Below, piece after piece: positions 25,871 to 37,154 of a DNA stretch of 64,000 nucleotides. The stretch lies in contig JASWJB010000055.1 in NCBI GenBank assembly GCA_032433595.1, positions 1-64,000 on the forward strand. The letters run 5' to 3'. The notes beneath the pieces are model-generated. The model saw only the letters and a list, made by a program, of their open reading frames with translations. It had not been told where the DNA came from and did no database searches. The DNA comes from Conoideocrella luteorostrata (Eukaryota; Ascomycota; Sordariomycetes; Hypocreales; Clavicipitaceae). A program made the translations under genes and the position numbers. Numbering within the stretch: position 1 is the first letter of the stretch; each line of letters opens with the position of its first letter.

Positions 25871-27835
25871 ATGCAAGCCATGAAGAGAACATGGGATGAT
25901 ATGGACACCTCTGCGGCATTGGATTCCTTTACAGCCGCTTTCGGGGACCACCAAGATGTCACAAACTTCAGCATCAACTCCACCACAGCCGGTGCAAAGC
26001 TCGACGACAACGCATCGGCAGCATCGCGCCAAAAGAGCTGCAATGCCTGCGTGAGAGGCAAGAGACGCTGCGACAAGCGCACCCCCCGGTGCAGTCGTTG
26101 CTCGGCCAAGAACTTGGATTGCGTCTACCAGAAACTCCCACCTGGTGCAGGTGCATCAACATCCGCAGCAACGTCCGCAACGACATCCGCAACGACATCC
26201 AGCAACAGCCCAGCCATTGGCTCGGCAGCCAACGTCTCTTACTCGTCCTCCGCAGGTCAGTCCGCAGGGCCGCAGCCTCCACTGGACGCGCTGATGTCCG
26301 GCTCTTGTCCCATCTCCTCGAATGCTGCCACTGCCGGACACAACCGACTGTCGACCTCCGGTGTGGTTCCCACCACGGGCTCCTCCTCCTCAGCCGCCAC
26401 CAGCAGCTCATCTTGTGTCTCTGACTTGCCCGAATTTGACCTGGGCTTCGATATCGACAGCTTGGGCACTGCTACCGGCACGGAGACCAGCCCTGAGAGC
26501 CTGCAAGCCGACGTTGGTCTGCCCTTGGGTTCCAGTGCACACGGTGGTGGCGGACTTGACTTCTCCATTGTGGACTTTATGGCACAGTCGGCCGGGGCGG
26601 GCGATCACGATCTCTGGAACCTGCATCCTTTTGCTACCGAGACTGCTGATAAGTTGGACGTCCCGCCTCTGCCTACCGGCCTAGCTGCCGCTGCCGCCAT
26701 GCCACATCCGCCTATGCATCAACAGCTTCAGCCTATTCGTGACCTGTCCCTCATCAAGGACTGCGGGGACAACTGCATGGAGGTTGACCCTTTGGCTGTT
26801 CACGACCCCAACACCCGTATCGGTTTCACTGTGAATTTCCTGACGTCGATGCACTCCACTTTTGCCCAAACGAGAGCCCTTCCCTTTATGCATCCCCGTC
26901 TGTGGACGGGTCAGTTGCCCAAGTCTGTCCTCGCTGCGTTTTCTGCGTCAACAGCCTATGTGGCACGCAATCCCTCCAACAAAGGTTGGACGGTACGGCT
27001 ACTTGTAGATGCGGCTCGAGAGATTCATCGCGAGGGCGAGCGCGCTGTTAGCCATGCGGACAAGCTGGCTCGTGTACAGGCACTCATGATTCTAAATACC
27101 ATGAGGATCTTTGACGGGGATCTAGGTCTGCGAGCCGCGGCAGAGAGAGAAGTCACCGTTCTGCTGTCGTGGCTTAAAGAACTGAGAAGTGTGCGGCACG
27201 AACTTGAAGCGGAAGAGGGGATTAACGGAGTCAATGGCTTCGTGAGGGAAGGATCACCAAAGTCATGGGAGGTCAGTTGACATCTCCAGCAGCACGTATT
27301 TCTTTTCTTATACTCTGATGCTGATTTGATTTACAGAGCTGGATATTATTAGAGAGCATCCGCCGCACAATCCTCACTAGCTACGCCTTGATATGTCTTT
27401 CTATGATGCTCAAATCCGAACTCCGTAAGCATCCAACACACCAATCCAAACATGATCAGGAGCGATCCAACTAACACTGGGGACAGCTGATGAGGAAATT
27501 TGGAACGAAGACAACAGCTTCACTGCCTCCCGCCACCTCTGGGAAGCCGCCAGCTCGGCGGACTTTTTCCGCGCGTGGCGAGAGAAGCCACAATTTATGA
27601 TCAAGGACATGAGTTTCAAGGAGTTTTGGGTATATGCGCGGCCGGATGACTGTGATGATTTTACGAAAATTATGCTTACATCGTGAGTTACACTTCGTAT
27701 TTACAGGTATTTTGGGTGAAAAGTGTACTGACATCTCTTTTTTTTTCCTCCTTCAGGCAAGTTGGTATTGACACCATGTCGCATTTTATGAATGGGGATA
27801 CAACTATTCCGGTGAAACCTGGGCGAGTTCCTTGA
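25871..27835 (+). CDS. Zn2Cys6 fungal transcription factor (second of two)
   Basis: Probable nuclear regulator with unknown targets. The coding sequence is join(25871..27271, 27337..27424, 27487..27682, 27757..27835), 587 residues. The three introns of 65, 62 and 74 bases all join in frame. The zinc cluster is Cx2Cx6Cx6Cx2Cx6C at C57, C60, C67, C74, C77 and C84 (CNACVRGKRRCDKRTPRC is its core). A low-complexity Ala/Thr/Ser linker follows to about residue 180. The last 300 or so residues look like a helical regulatory domain, with SWILLESIRRTILTSYALIC across intron 1 and EEIWNEDNSFTASRHLWEAA after intron 2. An ATG at 25880 is an alternative start. The donor of intron 2 overlaps an ACTCCGTA microrepeat. 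The MDR oxidoreductase next door is convergent, so a shared role is only a guess. Confidence 0.88.
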
Positions 27836-28306
27836 GGGTTTACAGAGGATGGAGTCATATTTCAGTGAAGAATTACCAGGGAATGCTTCGTTGACACAAA
27901 TTCACCTTCAACAGTCACGCCAAGTCAAGGAATGCGCCAAACCATGAGCGGAAAATTGCCTTGTACCTGACAAAGGATGAGGAAGTCGAGGCGCTAAGAG
28001 ATGCAAAACTCCAATGCGTGACAATGGCAACAAACGAGTGCCGATTCGCGCCTCAAGGAGCAGTAACACACTTGGGTCATGACCATCAGCGGAGGGGATT
28101 TTGCTAGTCAGAGACCTCATGATTAGAAAAGGACGTGACGGAAGCAGTGCGGCCATGGGAACATGGTATGCCACTTCACGCAGTGCACATATAGGAGGCA
28201 CGTGAGGGAAATATTCTATCTTTTTCGACGTTTATCGGATGTAGAGCGCCCATAATCAGGGCATGCTAATTGCTCTATACACTTGTTCTGCCAAATATCC
28301 ATCTAA
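27836..28306. other. Convergent 3' spacer
   Basis: This short gap lies between the stop codons of the second Zn2Cys6 gene and the MDR oxidoreductase and should hold both 3' UTRs. I see no other feature. Confidence 0.6.
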
Positions 28307-29553
28307 TCAGACTCTCCACACCAATCTCTCGCCGCTTACAGCCTTTGCCCTCAACTGATCCAACGCATTCTGTGCTCGCTCAACCATATTTGCGCCTTGA
28401 ATTTCCCTAAACCTGTTTGGTCGGATGACACCCTGCGCCAGCAGAGCAGGCAATATCTCTGGCTGTAATATCTGCTTGAACATTTCATTCTAAACACCCA
28501 CTGTATTAGTACACAATGTATAACCTGTCATGTTGCTTCAAAAAGAGAAGAAGCAAAAGCAAAGAGCTTAAAGGGGAGGGAGGGGTGAACCCCCCACCCA
28601 TCTCTAGGCAGCTTTAAAAAAAAACATACCTGTTCATAGAAGTGCGTCCTCACACCACGAACCTCGACACCTTCCTCCCACTCATCGCCACCACACCTCG
28701 CCACGTCCATCTCATACTCGGGCTCTTCATCATCCGTCGCATCCTTCACAATCACCGGCAGCATGACGGCCACCTTGCTTCCCCGGCTAGCTACCTTCTT
28801 CAGCGGCTCCAACGTGCCAGTCAACGACCCAATGCAGTCTATCACGAAGGGTATCCCCTTGTCTCCAACGTAAGCCTTGATGCTGCTTACCACCCGTGCG
28901 TCGTTGTAGTCAAACACCTCGGTGGCGCCCATTTCTCGCAACCATGCGTGATGGCGCGCACTCGATACCGCCAGAATGTTCTTGTACCCCCAATGTCTAA
29001 AAACCTGCACGGCATACACGCCCACGCTTGAGCTCGCGCCCCAGATCAGGATGTTCTTGTCCGCTTCTCGAGGCGCATATCCCTCGGGAACAGGCCAGGG
29101 CAGGTCGAGCCCCAGGTCCGCGGTGGCTGTGTGGAAAACCGTCACGAGGTTGACATTGACCGTCGCGGCGGCGGGTTCAGAGATGCCCTCGGGGATCTTG
29201 CTGGCCAGGTAGGCCGGCAAGGTGATGTATTCCTGATGGTTGGCCTCCTTGCCGCCGTGGAAGGCGAACACGCTGACTTTGTCGCCGATTTTCAGGTCCT
29301 TGAGGTCGCCGGATGCCCCGACGGCGACGATTGTGCCGGCTGCGCCGCCGCTGCCGGACTGTGCTGGCCAGGAGGAGATGGCTAGCCCGCCGTCTGCGCG
29401 GTGGAGGTCCAGCGGCGTGGAGGCTGTATAGGACACTTTGACGGTGATTTCTCCAGCGGAGGGGGCGTACACGGGCACGCTGATGGACGTGAGGGGTTGG
29501 CGTTTGCCGGGGAGAGCTACTGCCGTTTGGGAGGGGGGCAGATTTGAGGCCAT
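28307..29553 (-). CDS. MDR-family oxidoreductase, CipB-like
   Basis: A cytosolic NAD(P)H-dependent medium-chain dehydrogenase/reductase of the quinone-oxidoreductase or enoyl-reductase type. The substrate is unknown. The coding sequence is complement(join(28307..28489, 28630..29553)), 368 residues. The 140-base intron starts GTATGT after THFYEQ; the second exon continues NEMFKQILQPEILPALLAQG and supplies the usual C-terminus. The N-terminal GroES-like domain is visible (VSYTASTPLDLHRADG, then GSGGAAGTIVAVG). The Rossmann fold has GASSSVGVYAVQVFRHWG near residue 175. Catalytic-zinc ligands of true alcohol dehydrogenases are not evident. Without splicing, the frame would end in a spurious tail translated from the intron. 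CipB-like proteins often sit near secondary-metabolism genes, but no such cluster is seen here. Confidence 0.88.
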
Positions 29554-30076
29554 TGTGGTGGTGGTGGTTTGGTGGTTTGGTGATGAATAAGATGGTTTTT
29601 AAGTTTTGAGAAGTGCTCAGCCTCAATACGGTAATGGGCTCTATGGAAGTTTATGAAGGTCTAACGAGAGGGGTGGTGGGTTAATGAATAACGTAATGTG
29701 TTATTGGTGTTGGTGTTAGTGTTGGTGGTTGGCTGTTAGCTGTTTGTTTATTGATTGATTAATGGAGAATGGCCAGATCACCAATGGCAGAAATCTAAGT
29801 CTTTATTTATAAGTTCTATGGGAAGGGCTCATCGTCACCGTGATTACCGAGCAGTCTACGGAGTAGTCCAACTGGTATATTTATAAGCTCAGCCCTGTGA
29901 AAGCCCATTAGTTAGTTAAGATGGCTGCTATTTCCGTGGTGGCACGGCGCGGCTCTCGGGAGCATCCGACGGGGCTCTTGATGGATGCCATCGGAAAAGC
30001 CGACGCTGACATAACTAAAGCAGATCCATGGAGTTCCTACATAAACTAACGTACGGAGTACATTGCTGCGGAACTA

Positions 30077-30086
30077 ATCACGTGAT
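30077..30086. promoter_or_regulatory. ATCACGTGAT palindrome (E-box)
   Basis: A perfect 10-base palindrome with a CACGTG core, the type of site bound by Cbf1-like and other bHLH factors. It lies about 520 bases upstream of the MDR oxidoreductase ATG. The same decamer occurs upstream of DIS3. Confidence 0.4.
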
Positions 30087-30419
30087 GCACATTGACCCCA
30101 CCGAAAGACAAATCACACTACTAATAACCTCACTTGGTTGGGTGCAGTATGGAGTTCTAGCGATAGATCATCTCATTCCCCTCCATCTCTCTACCTCCCT
30201 CCCCTTGTGCTTTGTCCCACGGTCCATCATGAATATACGTAAACGCATAAATATGTACGTACATACGTAAACACAAGCATAACCATATATTTATATATCG
30301 CCCAACATACTATGGAGTACGAAATACAGAGCGCATATCAAACACTCTATCACACAGTCGCATCTCCACGCTCTGAATGCTTCGTATTCGAACCGCCCTT
30401 CTTCCCCATGCCGGCCGTC

Positions 30420-30441
30420 AACACACACACACACACACACA
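30420..30441. repeat. (AC)11 microsatellite
   Basis: Eleven uninterrupted AC units lie in spacer. Confidence 0.92.
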
Positions 30442-30605
30442 ACTCCAACTGCAGGGTTCTCAATAAGAAAGTGCCTCTCGCTCTCCTGGTTAGGTATGGC
30501 ATGACTAAAAGCAGCGGATAGCTGGATAAGCCGGGCCAAAGCAAGCAGAGGCAGGAAACAAGATGCAGCTAATAGCGTTCGTCGTGCTCATGGCGAGTTA
30601 CGGGG

Positions 30606-30631
30606 TTGCTGATTGCTGATTGCTGATTGCT
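30606..30631. repeat. Heptamer array (GATTGCT)3 plus partial unit
   Basis: A partial TTGCT is followed by three perfect 7-base units. Confidence 0.88.
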
Positions 30632-30729
30632 GGCCGTGGCTTCCCTGTACTTACCCCGTAGTTTGCCAGTTGTGGTGATAGCCGTGAGCGAGTTCCTGTG
30701 ATGCATCTTGAGTATTTTTGGCACATAAG

Positions 30730-30750
30730 TACGGATTACGGATTACGGAT
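30730..30750. repeat. Heptamer array (TACGGAT)3
   Basis: Three perfect 7-base units. The unit differs by one base from TACGGAG, the complement-strand form of the dispersed TACTCCG motif. Confidence 0.88.
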
Positions 30751-31227
30751 TGCTGCGTTCTCGCAGACACGTTGCTGGCCAAGGTCTGGTCCGTTTTTTT
30801 AGAGTCGTTGCAGGGCCGACGCCATGCGCGGCGCTTCATTATGAGATCCGCTCATAGTCATTCAAGTGCGAAGAAGATAACCTAGTGACACCATTATAAC
30901 TAATAAACGGTGGTCACTACATTTCAAGCTACGCTCTGTCGCCCAATATATGTGGATACACATTTGGTTGGCATTCGTGTCATTTACCATGTAACTCAGC
31001 GCGCTCAACACCATGTTAAAGCAAAAGAATATTTTGCGCAACGCTTATTACATACGGCATTCCGAAATTCAAAATACCTGCACAGAACACCCGGCACTAC
31101 CATTAACGAACCATCAACTCCCACGCTGCATAAAAATGTTCCAAAGCCGCACACAAACAGGAGGACCATTCATATCCACCTTCGCTTTCCACATCAACCC
31201 AGGATGGGCCAACCAGTGACAAGCTGA

Positions 31228-31669
31228 CTACCTACGCGCAAAAAAAGACCTTCTATATAGAGGAACGAGAGACCCAATCTGCACGGATACCCATGTCAGC
31301 GCAAGCTACGCGGAAAGATGTGGGAGCAAAAGATGTTAAAAAGTGTTTGGTCTGGCATTGCGAAAAACGTACAATGGCCCCCCACCACCGCAATAACCTC
31401 GCCAACCTTTGGTATGCTCTAAGCAGAATACTGCCCTCTAGCCTTTCCCGAGGAGCAGGCTCATCGGATAGGAGTAGTGGCCCGAAAAACGAATGCATCA
31501 TGAACTCGATCAGACGGAGACAGACCAATACAGTGGGGGTGAAAATAAAGAGGTAGAACCCGGCAAGAAAGAGGTGGAAGAGCGGTCGCATTTGGTTGTA
31601 AGCACCTCTGAGGATATTCTCGAAAACCATGGCTATGCTGACGAGGCCCCAAAGAAGCCGGCCGAACAT
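31228..31669 (-). CDS. Candidate small membrane protein, unrecognised
   Basis: I do not recognise the family. The preferred model is complement(join(31228..31278, 31373..31669)), 115 residues. The 94-base intron (GTACGT...CAG) joins in frame after RLLRWWGAI and gives a short basic end, YRRSFFARR. Without splicing the frame runs to 31253 with 138 residues and loses its hydrophobic character. The protein starts MFGRLLWGLVSIAMVFENIL, has a strong transmembrane stretch at about residues 31-52 (FLAGFYLFIFTPTVLVCLRL) and then an amphipathic Arg/Leu-rich segment. Codon use (many C-ending codons) looks like the neighbouring genes. It lies upstream of, and on the same strand as, the MDR oxidoreductase. 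It could be a chance ORF; RNA evidence would settle it. Confidence 0.42.
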
Positions 31670-32254
31670 CTTGGTCCGGGTATAGTAGACAAAATGCTGA
31701 GACTAATTCAGAGCAAGAGAAAAGGGGAAAATAAACTTTCTCGCTAACGGGTTGCTGCTAATGGCTGGCGATGATGATATTATGTTGTTGCTTTCGGATA
31801 GTAGGCGTTAAACAGCAGATGCGGACGCTGGGGAACCATACCAGTTGCGCTAGAGATGAGCAATATAGCAGGCGCCGTGAACTTGTTGCAGGAGTCACCC
31901 ACGCAAAGACGTAAATAGTCAGAGCTCTCGGGGACAGATGCCGCCCAACTTTGCCTACAGTTTACGAGCAGGGGACAAATCACAGCCAATTGGACGTAGG
32001 CCGGCGGCATACAGCTTCCTACTTTACAGCTATTACATGAGGCTATTTCAAGAACATCTGCTCTAATTTCCTACTCAGCATCACGTGTCAACAGTCGAAC
32101 AGCCCTTTAGCTCTAACAGCCTCGAATGCGTATTGATCTCTCACAAGTACACGGTTGAGCTATAAATGATTGATACCCCGAAAGCACGTCCAACTGGCCT
32201 GGACAAGCGGCCCACCAAGAATCGCACGCGACAGAATGCTTCCTTGGTGGCCCA
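31670..32254. other. Spacer downstream of acyl-CoA ligase
   Basis: Should hold the acyl-CoA ligase 3' UTR and any promoter of the small membrane-protein candidate. I see no other supportable feature. Confidence 0.55.
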
Positions 32255-34534
32255 TCATAGCTTGCCCTTAGCCCGCTGTTGGCTGTTAATTTCCCCATAC
32301 ATGCGGTCGATATCCTTTCGATACGCTTTGGCGGCTTGCGCTCTCTTTAGTTTCAACCTAGACGGCAGATATCGAACTGGTAAGCTCTTCATTCCTGTCA
32401 TTTCTCGGCCAATCTGGGACGGCACTTACGTTGGTGTCAGAAGATCATTGTCTACTGAGAAAGGCTCCACGGCTAGGAGAAAGTTTGCCACGTTCTCATA
32501 CTTGTTAAACCTGCTCTTCTTTCCGATGGCCTGAAGAGTCTTGGAGAACTCGCCACGAACCTTGGGATTCTTTATGACGGTCCGTAGAGTGGCCAGGTCG
32601 CCATGACTGATGGACTGGCCGAGGACCTTGGACGCAAATGGCGCAAACGTCTCCGGATTGATGCCGAATATACCAACAAGAGTTGATTCTTGGCTGTCGC
32701 CGTGCACAAATGCGTTGGCGATCAGGCCGCAATTCGCAGCGTAGACGTTTTCGAGCCGCTCAGGAGCCACATATTCGCCTTGTGCAAGCTTCAGCACACT
32801 CTTCTTGCGGTCAATTATGGTAAACCGGCCCAATTCGTCTATCATCGCAACATCGCCGGTATGGAACCAGCCATCTGACTCGATGGTCTTCTTGTTTTCT
32901 TCGTCATTCTTATAATAGCCCGCAAACATTGTTGGGCCTCGCACCAAAATTTCACCCCGCGGGTACGGCTTGTCGTGGACCGTATATTCCAGTTCTGGTA
33001 TCGATTCCAAGCAAAGCTCGACACAAGGGCTTGGAGGACCAACGTGCCCAGTGTCGAAGTCACCTTTCAATGCTATCGTACACACCCCTGATGTCTCGGT
33101 CATGCCGTAACCCTGGAAGAGCCTCGCGCCAAGCATGGCACTGAGAAATTCTTGGACTTTCGGGTCTAGAGGTGCGCTGCCTGAGATCAAGCGGTTAGTT
33201 CTCGTCAACCCGATCTTGCCCCGGACTTTCGGCGTGAAAATGCGATCCCAAAGCCAGTGCTCGGCTGTGGCTTGTCCAATCGGCAGCTTCATAGAGGCAA
33301 TTTTGGTATCAAAGATACGCTTAGATAAGGTTCCCCGGAATCCATCCGCGTCAATTGTCCCGGCTTTGATGGCGCTACTAAACCGATTGAACAGACGAGG
33401 AACCGATACAAAGCCAGTTGGCTGGAGAATCATCATGTCATCGACTAATCCCAAAATATCGCCACGGAAAAATCCGCAGCTGGCACCTTCAGCAAATCCG
33501 GCATGCTCGACTAATCTCTCCATGATATGAGCCAGAGGCAAGTAGGAAATCCCGACATCATCGCTTGTCATGCTGCCACTAATGCGGGACGCGCAGTTGC
33601 CTGCGAGCGTAGCGGCGTGAGTGAGAAGGACACCTTTCGGCGGCCCTGTTGTACCTGATGTATAATTGATGGTGTACAGATCTTCAGGACTGGCAGGCCG
33701 CATCGGACGACCAGATTCGACGCCAATTTTCTCTACTTCCTGGATAGAGAAAACTTGAATGCCGTGCTCCGAAGCCAGGACATTCAATGCTGCTCCTTTC
33801 GAGTACCCCTGCATCTCACCGTTGTCAAGTTCATCAAGAGAGACGATTAATTTGAGTTGAGGAAGACGAGGGGCGAGCTTCAAGAGGGTCGGGATGTGCG
33901 GAAGCGAGCAAACTACACAGGCAAGTTCGGCATGGTTCACGATATATTCCGTGGTGTCCGGGCCAAGTGTGTCGTAAAGCGAGACGGAATAGAGGCTCTG
34001 AGACATGCACGCCAGATCTTTAAGCCGTTCAACAGCTGATTAGTGTTCAAATTCTTCCGTTCAAATCTTAAAAGAGCCCGTAGAGACTCTGTTTCGACTG
34101 GACTCACCAGTGATTTGCCATTCTGGTCTATTTTGGCACCAAAGCCCGATGCCATACTTGTCCTTGGGATAGTTGATGCGCTTGTGTATCTCCACGAGGC
34201 CAGCGCCAAAGTTTTTACGGCGCTCAGAAACGTCGGCGTATGTGTTCCATGTATACTTGTTGTCCCATGTCCGAGTTTCTGGAAGCCACCTGCGTATGCC
34301 CATGCAACGATTGCCCGGTACTCTTTGAGCAGCCTGGTCAAACAAATCGTGCATGGTGCGAACTTTTGGGTCGAGCGTGGCAAGTAAAGGCTTATCCTGG
34401 AATTGCCAATGTCGATAAATTGGAGTTCTTCCAGGCCTCTCTGTGCCAGAGACTGGGACGCCATGGGGGTTTCCAGGGGCAGGCGGTTCCGAGAACTTCT
34501 CGGCCACAATGCCAGATGTAGAGCGCTGTCCCAT
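32255..34534 (-). CDS. Long-chain fatty acid-CoA ligase, PTS1-like tail
   Basis: Activates long-chain fatty acids to acyl-CoA using ATP and CoA. The coding sequence is complement(join(32255..32357, 32430..34035, 34108..34534)), 711 residues, the usual size for this family. Both introns (72 bases each) join in frame, at WQIT/AVERLKDLA and LLTPT/LKLKRAQAA. Motifs in order: AMP-binding P-loop YTSGTTGPPKG; GYGMTETSGV; the adenylate-binding DGWFHTGDVA; and IDRKKSVLKLAQGEYVAPE, the fatty-acyl-CoA synthetase signature region. The last residues are AKGKL. GKL resembles a peroxisomal PTS1 (SKL type) but has Gly at the first position, so peroxisomal location is only an inference. PEX5, the PTS1 receptor, is in the same window but not adjacent. 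A CCGAGG hexamer lies about 820 bases upstream of the ATG. Confidence 0.93.
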
Positions 34535-36899
34535 GTTGACAATCCAGAGACTGATCTAGTTTGAAGTAGACTTGGCAATAGACCACAAATTCGAGTAAGT
34601 AGCTTTCGAAATAAGAAGTAGCTAGGTTGTCAAGAAATTGATATCCTGAAGTCGGTGAAGGGTAAGGCTTAGGAGTATTAAGATTGCCTGGTGTATGTGT
34701 GATAATAGATGGTTGGCTGTGACGACAGAAGCCCTTGGCAAAGCATTCCTTGAGCAAATTGTATAAGCAAATGAATGAAATGTCAAGGCAAGGAAAAAGG
34801 TGATTCTCGCAACGGTCACACGGTCAATGGTCGCTCAATTTAGCGGAGCAGTCCAAGCTTCTTCTATATTCCAAGTATGCCCCTACCCAGCAATCCAAGG
34901 ACCCTCCCGTCCGCCCCAGGAACTAGATGCCAGACATGCTGGCCGGTTGGCGTGCTGGGCGTGCTGCGTTGAGCCACGTCGTTGCGTCTTGTTGCATCTT
35001 GTTGCTTGTGATTAGCGGGGATTCGGGCCAAGCGTTGCGTGACGTCCGACGTCCCTCGTGGCGAGCCGGCAAAACAAGGCCAAAACAGGCAAGCTTTAAA
35101 TGTTTTAACCGCAAGTTCGGCTTGCGGTTTACTGTTCGACTCGGTGGAGAGAGACGAACGGAGTGGGGAAAGCCAGCAAACTGATCCCATGGTTTCGCCG
35201 TTCTCCCTGTTGCAGGGGGCAGAAATTGGGCGAAGGTCGTGCCGGATGTAAAGTTTAAGCACCACCCCAGGCAGGTGTTGCGCCGATGCTCCTGCCTGCC
35301 TTGCCTCTGGACCCCGCGTTTCCTTTCCTTAACCGAACCAAGAAATGGGGCTGCCGAGGCAGGCAGTGCCCCCTTCTAGGTACCTTCCAGTCGCTACGGA
35401 GTAGTGGATGGTTGTCACGCAGGCAGGCCTGTTGTACACATGCAGCTTGCGTGGGCAGGTTTAACCCTACAATGTTTATAATTGTGACAAGTACTCCAGA
35501 CAGAATGGGGTACATCAAGAGATTGGGGTACCAGTCAGATTTGCTTTCCTAGACTTTGGTCGAATTAGCATCGGCACTGCTCCGATCTAGACAGGATTAA
35601 ACGCTGCATGCCGTTGACCTGCATGCTTCCAGGGTCCTGATGCTGGCCACAACTCCCATCCATTGGCGTATTACACTTGTTTTGACCGTCCTACGGTTCG
35701 ATGTGAAAGCTGCAATGCCTATTGATCATCTCCTGCCTCTAACATTCCTCTTCCCAGTTGAATTAGCGACGGACGATATTAGACTCCTAGTGGTTACAAG
35801 TACTAAATGTCCTGTACCGTCTTTCGGGCAGCCCTTCCAAGTGGACCATTTGAGCGAGTGAAATGACTATGCGACAGTATGGTAGGGTCTGGTCTTCTCG
35901 ACTTTACCCGAGTTCTTCTTCATGAGGCGCCTTGGACAGAAGCGGATATGTCTTTCATATAGGAGCCAGTCTCTCACATTCCTGGCCAGGCAAGCTAAAT
36001 CAATCGCCGATGCGCGCAGACCGGAATATCTCGTCAAGAATTGTGCAATTGCCCCAATGACCCGCCGATGAATGCAGGCGGGAATATCTCCCTAAGAGTT
36101 GTGAATTACTCACCTGCCCTGCAATCTTGGCCGATTCTTCTCCCGGCGCCACAACAGCAGGAGGACGTGAGCCTCGATGCTTCACTTCTTTTGCCATGTC
36201 GAGGCGACCACCGGCTAAGATATTCAATGATTATGTCTGTGGAAGAGGAAAGACTCAGATAGCCAGCGCTGAACGAGCATTGTCCCGCTATTCAACAGCC
36301 AGGGGCTCCTCAGGCTAAACCGACCTCCTTATTGTGATGGATTACATCCAATCAGAACGGGAAGCCGATTTGTCGGGTGCAGTGTCACGTAACATTCTCT
36401 TGTGGGTGCTGGAGCGGTTTCGCAGCCGCACAGCGAGATGCATCACACGAGCGGTATGAGATTTCGGCTCAGACGATGAGACCCTTTCTGCTGGGTGACA
36501 CGGAAAGTCGAAAACGTAGTGCAATTTGGCCACGAAATTGATTGTATGGATACCAAATGGGCTAAGCAAGCGCTGTGGCACTTTTTAAATCGTCAACACA
36601 TGAATGCAAAATTCCAGTATGGTAGACACAACACATGTAGTCAGGCCAGAGCTTCTCAAATTACCAACCAACGTCGTCAACACAAAGTATGTTAGCAAAG
36701 TGAAGTAAAAGTCAACAAATAGCAACGCTGATTGCAGCCCGACCTCATAAATACATTCTCTCGTCAATATACTCGTATATATATATTTTCATCCCATCCC
36801 TCCAACCATCCATCAAGCTTGCCTCAGGAAAATTGTAATCCCAATCTACCTTATGCATCTCATTCTTTTTTTCCCTTGGCCGTTGAAAAAATCGTCAAT
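34535..36899. other. Spacer of 2.4 kb
   Basis: The part next to 34534 is the acyl-CoA ligase promoter region. A single TACGGAGTA lies at 35395 and CCGAGG at 35354-35359. The open frames here (up to 133 codons) overlap on both strands around 34860-35265 and show no domain or splice evidence. A 3' region for the small Ser-rich gene lies just left of 36900. Confidence 0.5.
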
Positions 36900-37154
36900 T
36901 CAAAATTTACTTGGCTTCATATACTCAGTCAAAAACCCTGGGTCCCCAAAATTCGACGTATGCTTTCCTTCCTTGGCATCCTGTCTCGAGGTGGGAGGCT
37001 TGCCCAGATCAGACACCACATCGCGGGCCTTTTGGCGCAGCCCGCGGCGGGATTCGTGCGCATCCCCCAACAGAGGCTTTTCTGTGTATGTCGTTGAGAT
37101 GGAGTATGCGGACGATGCGTCCGAGTTGGAGGAGCTGGTAGACTGTCGGCGCAT
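36900..37154 (-). CDS. Small Ser-rich hypothetical protein
   Basis: A single-exon frame of 84 residues from an ATG at 37154 (a GTG two codons upstream is not used here). The first 20 residues are Ser-rich (MRRQSTSSSNSDASSAYSIS), followed by a charged middle with ESRRGLRQKARDVVSDLG and a C-terminus with FGDPGFLTEYMKPSKF. Composition and codon use look like a real gene, and I believe similar short proteins are common in Sordariomycetes, but I cannot name the family. There is no signal peptide or membrane segment, so it is probably cytosolic or nuclear. Function unknown. Confidence 0.6.
   Translation of the reverse strand: MRRQSTSSSNSDASSAYSISTTYTEKPLLGDAHESRRGLRQKARDVVSDLGKPPTSRQDAKEGKHTSNFGDPGFLTEYMKPSKF

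Larger units (their letters stand above)
29554..31227. other. Spacer with short repeats
   Basis: Contains the MDR promoter region (T/G-rich TGGTGT repeats at about 29690-29740), TACGGAGTA at 29857 and 30052, a 10-base E-box palindrome, and three small tandem arrays listed separately. Frames at 30910-31227 lack supporting features. No RNA gene is seen. Confidence 0.55.

Noticed and set aside
25871..34534. Second Zn2Cys6 gene, MDR oxidoreductase and acyl-CoA ligase as a biosynthetic cluster
   Set aside because: No backbone synthase (PKS, NRPS, terpene cyclase), transporter or P450 is present, and the spacing is wide. The grouping is probably accidental.
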